A stretch of 36,235 nucleotides of DNA from Thermoplasmata archaeon (GTDB taxonomy: Archaea; Thermoplasmatota; Thermoplasmata; Thermoplasmatales; GCA-001856825). Below, piece after piece: positions 31,863 through 36,235 of this stretch. A program made the position numbers and the translations under genes. The stretch is from positions 1 to 36,235 of the forward strand of contig JAKAUZ010000059.1 in NCBI GenBank assembly GCA_021817415.1, written 5' to 3'. Below the pieces are notes generated by a model. It worked only from the letters and a program-made list of their open reading frames with translations, was not told where the DNA came from and did no database searches. Position 1 is the first letter of the stretch. Each line of letters starts with the position of its first letter.

Positions 31863-33585
31863 ATGATAACACCACCTTCTTTTCCGTTTGTGCCTTCTTA
31901 ATGGCATCCATAAGCTCCTCGTATGCCATCGGCCTGCCATTGAATTTCAAAATTCTCGAATCTACGACAATTCCCGTTTTCTCCCTTAAAAGATCTGCCA
32001 GTTGGCCACTATAATTTTGCTCTATGTCAATTACATATTTTCCTTTCAGGTATTTCATTACTTCCTCGGATGGGAATGGCTCGATCATCCTTACTTGAAG
32101 GAAGGAGATGTCAGGAAAAGATTCCAGTGCATCCTTTATGGCCCCCTTTGGCGAACCCCATGACAGTATGACCTTCTTGTTCTCTGGTTTTCCGTAGAAT
32201 TTGACTTTCTTGTTTTCCCCTATTTCCTTCAGGATCAGATTCATCTTTCCCATTCTTTTGTTCATCATGATGATCCTGTTGTCAGGATCCTCTGAGAATA
32301 TGTGGCCGTCCTCCTCGTGCTCATCACCTGCAATAGTGAATATGCCCCCCTTCACACCTGGCACCGTTCTGGGGGAGATGCCGTCTTCCGTGAGCTTGTA
32401 TCTCTTGTAATTGGAGGTCTCATTTAGAACAAGCTTACCCCTGTCAATCCTGACGCCGGATAAATCAAAAACCTCAGTTGTCGTATTGCTCATAGCCATT
32501 GATTTGTCTAGGAGGACAATGACCGGCAGTTGGTAATGCTCAGCAATGTTGAATGAATCCACTGCGTCATAAAATGCCTCCGTGTTGTCGCCAGGAGTAA
32601 GTATAACCCTCGGGAATTCACCGTGACTGGCCGTGGTGGCGAATTTTAGGTCACCCTGTTCGTGCCTTGTAGGCATTCCCGTTGACGGGCCGGCCCGCTG
32701 GTAATAGAAGATGACCACCGGAGTTTCTGTCATTCCGGAATATGAAAGTGCTTCAACCATTAGGTCGAATCCGGGTCCAGAGGTACTGGTAGACGATCTG
32801 AGACCAGTATTGGCTGCGGCTATCGCCATGTTTATTGCGGCAATTTCGTCCTCAGTCTGTTCCACCACAAAACCGTACTTGTCCATGAGAGTCTCAAGAT
32901 AATTTGATTCATCACTTGCAGGCGTTATGGGGTAATAAGATTGGAATTTCATTCCAGCAAGCACCTTCCCCATTCCGACAGCTTCTGCAGAATTTATCAG
33001 CATCCTCTTTTTCTTCTCAACTGGCGGAAGTGAAAAAGTTTTGTTGAATGAGAATTCATTGTATACTTCGTCGACAACTGCATTATTCATCTCTGCAATG
33101 ATCTTCCTTGAGGCAAAATTTTCCGTGATCACATCTTTCAGGTTCTTGGACTCAATGCCTACAATTTTCAGTGCAGCGGCAAGTGATACCGTATTTTTCA
33201 TAACATTTAATTCTGAAACATTTTTGTTGAATTTTGTTGCGACTGATTCAAGTATCTTTCTATAGGAGATCGTTGCGAACCTCTTGTCGTCCACCTTTTC
33301 CTCAGAAATAATCATCCCGTCGTCTGAGACTTCTCCCTTGTGAATTATCACGCTCTTTGCATCGAGAGGAATCAATATATCTACCCTTTCGGAATAGCTT
33401 TCAATTTTTTGGTCACTCACCCTGACTCTGAAATATGAGTGATCCCCCTTTATGGTTGAGAAGAGTTCAGCATTTGTATAAACGTAGTATCCCTGTCTCG
33501 CCATCACCTTGGCAAAGGTATCAGAAGTAAAATTAATACCGCTACCCTGAGGTCCGGCAACCATTAGATTTAGGTCCTTTTTCAT
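31855..33585 (-). CDS. korA: 2-oxoacid:ferredoxin oxidoreductase, fused gamma-alpha subunit
   Basis: A 576-residue fusion. The N-terminal gamma part has GPQGSGI (11-17) and GDHSYFRVR; the alpha part from about 195 has YPITPASDE (218-226) with the substrate-determining YPITP motif, EDEIAAINM, and TSTSGPGFDLM and GPSTGMPTRHEQGDL. It forms a dimer with korB and handles broad 2-oxoacids. It is the first gene of the korA-korB pair. A TATA-like box (33608-33620) fits a leaderless ATG at 33585. The pair sits in the same window as the lipoylated dehydrogenase operon, so the cell can oxidise 2-oxoacids to either ferredoxin or NADH. Confidence 0.93.
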   Translation of the reverse strand: MKKDLNLMVAGPQGSGINFTSDTFAKVMARQGYYVYTNAELFSTIKGDHSYFRVRVSDQKIESYSERVDILIPLDAKSVIIHKGEVSDDGMIISEEKVDDKRFATISYRKILESVATKFNKNVSELNVMKNTVSLAAALKIVGIESKNLKDVITENFASRKIIAEMNNAVVDEVYNEFSFNKTFSLPPVEKKKRMLINSAEAVGMGKVLAGMKFQSYYPITPASDESNYLETLMDKYGFVVEQTEDEIAAINMAIAAANTGLRSSTSTSGPGFDLMVEALSYSGMTETPVVIFYYQRAGPSTGMPTRHEQGDLKFATTASHGEFPRVILTPGDNTEAFYDAVDSFNIAEHYQLPVIVLLDKSMAMSNTTTEVFDLSGVRIDRGKLVLNETSNYKRYKLTEDGISPRTVPGVKGGIFTIAGDEHEEDGHIFSEDPDNRIIMMNKRMGKMNLILKEIGENKKVKFYGKPENKKVILSWGSPKGAIKDALESFPDISFLQVRMIEPFPSEEVMKYLKGKYVIDIEQNYSGQLADLLREKTGIVVDSRILKFNGRPMAYEELMDAIKKAQTEKKVVLSYA

Positions 33586-33607
33586 GGTATCGCCTTTTCC
33601 ATCTATA

Positions 33608-33620
33608 ATACTTTAAAGTA
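33608..33620 (-). promoter_or_regulatory. TATA-like box of korAB
   Basis: TACTTTAAAGTAT-type sequence upstream on the minus strand, centred 28-30 nt before the ATG at 33585. Confidence 0.45.
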
Positions 33621-33695
33621 AAAAAGAGTATCCCACTACTTCTCTTTGCGCACGAATGTTAATGCGTCCAGTGTAGGCTGCGTTCTGCAGTAAGG

Positions 33696-36119
33696 TTATA
33701 AAAAATTATCTATCGCAATACCTTTCACGCTCTTGACTACTTCCTTCAATTGCTTTTTTTGCGCATCGTCGAGTTTATGCGCTACTGATACAGGATAGAG
33801 TATCGTGCCACTCTCTATGAATCGCTCAAATTCTATTTTTCCTCCTCTCTGAATGGATGCTATCTGCCTGGCAGCTTCCGTGTATATATCTTCCCTCTCC
33901 GGTTTTATCTGTTGAATGTATTCCCGTACGTCCACCCCATTACCGAAACTTATCAGGACATTCATTAGAAGGTCAAGATTGCTATTTTTCTTCAGCAGGT
34001 GCCTCACTTTGATTGCCTCATCATACTTCCCCAGCAGGTTCATTTGCAGCACATAATCGTAGACGCTTCTTTCATCCACGCTCTCGATTCCAGAAACATT
34101 TCTGTCCCCTTTCAGAAACTTCACAGTTCCCCTCAGTGTGTCTATCCTAAGCTTGTCCCATGTGTTGCCAAGGTCTTCCATCAAATTTTCTCCCTGATCC
34201 AGCATCGGCAATACGTCATCCAGCTCCAGAGACGTGGTCATCATTTCTGCAAGCGTAATAAGGTAATTAATCCTGGAATAAGCGGTGCCGTACTGTTCAT
34301 AGATCGTCTTAATCCTCTTGAGCCTAGAAATGGCATCTTTGTAGCTGACTAGTCGATACTCGTATTCAGTGAGGATCAGGTTGAAGAGCACGATGGTATA
34401 GACATCCATGTCAAGGCTGTCTATAGCAACTTTCTTTGCTTCTTCAAGAAGTTCCAGTGCCTTTTTCTGATTGTTCTCGAAGTATATGTTGGCAATGTTG
34501 TTCAGGAGCCTTGCCTTGTTTTTGGAATCCTGGACTTGGGAAGCCAGTTCAAGACCTCTATTGTAGTAATTTATCGCTTCGTCATTCATTCCTGACTCGT
34601 ATGCTATGTTCCCCAAGATTCGCAAACTTTCAGCCTTGATCTGGTCGGGGTAGCTACCATTTATAAGTAGATTCCCAAGGTCTCTGACACCAGAAGCATC
34701 TCCTTTCTGCCATAAGAAATAGAGTTTATAATACAAAATCCACGCCTTGTCATCCTCTTCTTCAGCTCTGTCGTACAATTCCTGGAACCTATCTTCCGGG
34801 CCACTTCCAGAGATCAACCATGCCTTCAGGGAATAAAATCCAGACCTTGGATTTGAATTACTTTTTTCCACTTCATCGAGTATGTTGGAAGCTTCATCAT
34901 TCATTCCCTGATACAGAAGAATCCTTGCGTATCTCAGCAGTAGTCTTTCTGTTCGTCTGGTTCTGAGCATCTCCTCAACTATTTCCTTGCTTCGCAAAAG
35001 GTTCCTGGAGTCTATATGCCGCGTCATTTTTAGAGCTAACTCCTCAGCTTTTTCCTGCTCCTGTGCTTCCAGCAGGAGACTTATCATCGCGGGCGATTGG
35101 TCATTTATGGTTTGTATTGCGATCTTTGCCATTCTCCCGAGCGAATATTCAGACAGCAGCTTTTTAACGTATTTTCTGAATGCTTCGTCTTTGAAATATA
35201 CCTTTTGATTCTTTATTTCGACGAGCCCAATTTCTCTGAGTGATTCAAGAGAATTGATAAACACGCTTTCATTCAATCCACTTAATTCTTGAAGTCCCTC
35301 TGGATTGATCCCATCCTCAAAGAGTGAAAGCCACCTCGCAAAATTCTTTACCGAATCCTCAAATATATTGAATTTGTACTTAAATACCTCATCTTGTGTA
35401 CCTGGAAAATCTATTGATATGTGTTCTGACGCACTCCATCTGCCTGCATCGTCTATGAATCCTTTCCTACGAAGTGTTATCATGAATGCAAATGTGTTTT
35501 CAAGATTCCCACGCGATTTCACATAAATATCGTGGAGTATGCCAAGTGGAATGAAATACTCTTGTTCCACTGCCGCTCTAAAATCGTCAAATGATAGATT
35601 TTCCATTTTGATCTGGATTGTCCTTGGGGAATTTTTGATCTTGCTGATCTCCCCTTCAGTCTCAGAGGTATATAGAAGGGAATTCGCAATGAAAACTCCA
35701 ACTCCCCTCTTTTCATTCATCAGTGCTGTGATATCATTAAGGAAATTTATGACCGAACCTCTCGCTCCTTCCATCCTGTCTACTATTAGGACTATCCTAG
35801 AATAATCAGTTATGAATTCCGTTGTCCGGATAATCTGTGCCTGAGGCGATAAAGTGGACCCCCCCAAATTGTTGAAAACGCCACCTCTCATCATTCGTCT
35901 GTAAATTTCTGAGACCTTATTTCCAAGCTCATTGAGGAATGTGTTCAGTTCCCTCGCTTCTATTTTAATAAACTTGATCTTGCTGATTTCTTCTTTTGTT
36001 ATCTCGTTCTCTATGTATTCTCGAATGAAATTATCATTCAATTCGATGAAAACATTCTTCCCTCCATTCGCCAGGACATCCTTAATTTTGGTCAGCTCGT
36101 CCTGAAATAGAGGTGACAT
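33696..36119 (-). CDS. Degenerate STAND/AAA-type ATPase fused to TPR array
   Basis: An 807-residue cytosolic protein. The N-terminal ~230 residues look like a STAND/MalT-type nucleotide-binding domain: a Walker-B-like strand IVLIVDRMEG (109-118) and a sensor-like GVFIANS. The P-loop position reads NVFIELNDNFIREY and lacks GxxGxGK(S/T), so ATP hydrolysis is doubtful. A winged-helix-like middle (~230-340) precedes a long TPR array (~360-660), for example NNIANIYFENNQKKALELL. A helical tail follows. I chose the ATG at 36119 because the TATA box predicts a leaderless start there; the frame opens upstream at 36185. It may be a signalling or transcription-linked scaffold; function unknown. Confidence 0.7.
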   Translation of the reverse strand: MSPLFQDELTKIKDVLANGGKNVFIELNDNFIREYIENEITKEEISKIKFIKIEARELNTFLNELGNKVSEIYRRMMRGGVFNNLGGSTLSPQAQIIRTTEFITDYSRIVLIVDRMEGARGSVINFLNDITALMNEKRGVGVFIANSLLYTSETEGEISKIKNSPRTIQIKMENLSFDDFRAAVEQEYFIPLGILHDIYVKSRGNLENTFAFMITLRRKGFIDDAGRWSASEHISIDFPGTQDEVFKYKFNIFEDSVKNFARWLSLFEDGINPEGLQELSGLNESVFINSLESLREIGLVEIKNQKVYFKDEAFRKYVKKLLSEYSLGRMAKIAIQTINDQSPAMISLLLEAQEQEKAEELALKMTRHIDSRNLLRSKEIVEEMLRTRRTERLLLRYARILLYQGMNDEASNILDEVEKSNSNPRSGFYSLKAWLISGSGPEDRFQELYDRAEEEDDKAWILYYKLYFLWQKGDASGVRDLGNLLINGSYPDQIKAESLRILGNIAYESGMNDEAINYYNRGLELASQVQDSKNKARLLNNIANIYFENNQKKALELLEEAKKVAIDSLDMDVYTIVLFNLILTEYEYRLVSYKDAISRLKRIKTIYEQYGTAYSRINYLITLAEMMTTSLELDDVLPMLDQGENLMEDLGNTWDKLRIDTLRGTVKFLKGDRNVSGIESVDERSVYDYVLQMNLLGKYDEAIKVRHLLKKNSNLDLLMNVLISFGNGVDVREYIQQIKPEREDIYTEAARQIASIQRGGKIEFERFIESGTILYPVSVAHKLDDAQKKQLKEVVKSVKGIAIDNFL

Positions 36120-36141
36120 GTGCGAAATATGCTTGGTAAAC

Positions 36142-36150
36142 ATATAAACC
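36142..36150 (-). promoter_or_regulatory. TATA box deciding the start of the ATPase-TPR gene
   Basis: GGTTTATATG centred near 36146 on the minus strand; the +26 position is about 36120, at the ATG at 36119 and after the upstream in-frame ATGs. Confidence 0.55.
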
Positions 36151-36204
36151 TTTTCTAATGGCCGGCAAATTTGTAGGTAGCCCATAATTCAATTGTTCTT
36201 CGCG

Positions 36205-36218
36205 CCAGAATATTCTGG
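36205..36218. repeat. Perfect 14-bp palindrome upstream of the ATPase-TPR gene
   Basis: CCAGAATATTCTGG, about 60 bp upstream of the TATA box. Could be a regulator site or chance. Confidence 0.35.
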
Positions 36219-36235
36219 AAAAGATTAAATTAGAT

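Noticed and set aside
31863-31940. N-terminal extension of korB to 31940
   Set aside because: Lies antiphase within korA; the extended sequence is basic and non-homologous, and the ATG at 31862 matches the family.
1-36235. Insertion sequences, prophage or integrated element
   Set aside because: No transposase, integrase, attachment-site duplication or phage gene was found; both tRNA genes are intact without a nearby repeated 3' end.

Overview
The window is archaeal and almost certainly comes from an acidophilic Thermoplasmata genome (Thermoplasma, Ferroplasma or Cuniculiplasma-like; I cannot place it to genus). Evidence is an archaeal initiator tRNA, ribosomal protein S6e, aIF2 gamma, an XPB-Bax1 pair, a thermopsin-type protease, TATA-box promoters and no bacterial-type signals. 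Genes are tightly packed in short operons on both strands. Many first genes have a TATA-like box about 24-28 nt upstream of the likely start codon, as in leaderless mRNAs. Many internal operon genes instead carry Shine-Dalgarno sequences (AGGAGG, GAGGTGA, GTGAT). I used this contrast to correct several start codons.

Layout: 1-1151 (-) two paralogous double-cluster ferredoxin-like proteins and an OsmC-like protein. 1357-2959 (+) thiolase and DUF35 partner. 3211-4173 (+) helical-repeat protein. 4344-5846 (-) exported protein. 6224-6298 (-) tRNA-Thr. 6405-9820 (+) fixC-fixX-fixA-fixB, an electron-transfer flavoprotein system with the sequence signature of electron-bifurcating ETFs, followed by an endonuclease III-like glycosylase. 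10462-12056 (-) aIF2 gamma and S6e. 12104-14806 (-) a GNAT-fused ADP-forming acyl-CoA synthetase. 14852-20771 (-) a six-gene operon lipA-E1alpha-E1beta-E2-E3-lipB. 20861-21781 (+) acetamidase/formamidase. 21825-25748 (+) unknown alpha-helical protein, XPB helicase and Bax1 nuclease. 25878-26278 (+) a chain of very small overlapping ORFs. 26387-29728 (-) giant thermopsin/beta-helix surface protein. 29978-30052 (+) initiator tRNA-Met, immediately followed by a polytopic membrane protein. 30957-33585 (-) 2-oxoacid:ferredoxin oxidoreductase. 33696-36119 (-) degenerate ATPase-TPR protein.

The metabolic theme is 2-oxoacid and acyl-CoA oxidation. The lipoylated dehydrogenase complex (branched-chain type) and KorAB make acyl-CoA plus NADH or reduced ferredoxin. 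FixABCX handles flavin electrons, thiolase/DUF35 acts on C-C bonds of acyl-CoAs, and the ADP-forming synthetase could recover ATP from acyl-CoA. The lipoyl cofactor genes are built into the complex operon. No CRISPR array, rRNA, intact insertion sequence or prophage is visible. The least explained items are the helical protein coupled to XPB-Bax1, the micro-ORF chain, the membrane gene that abuts initiator tRNA, LipB in a lineage thought to lack acyl carrier protein, and two structured intergenic segments.
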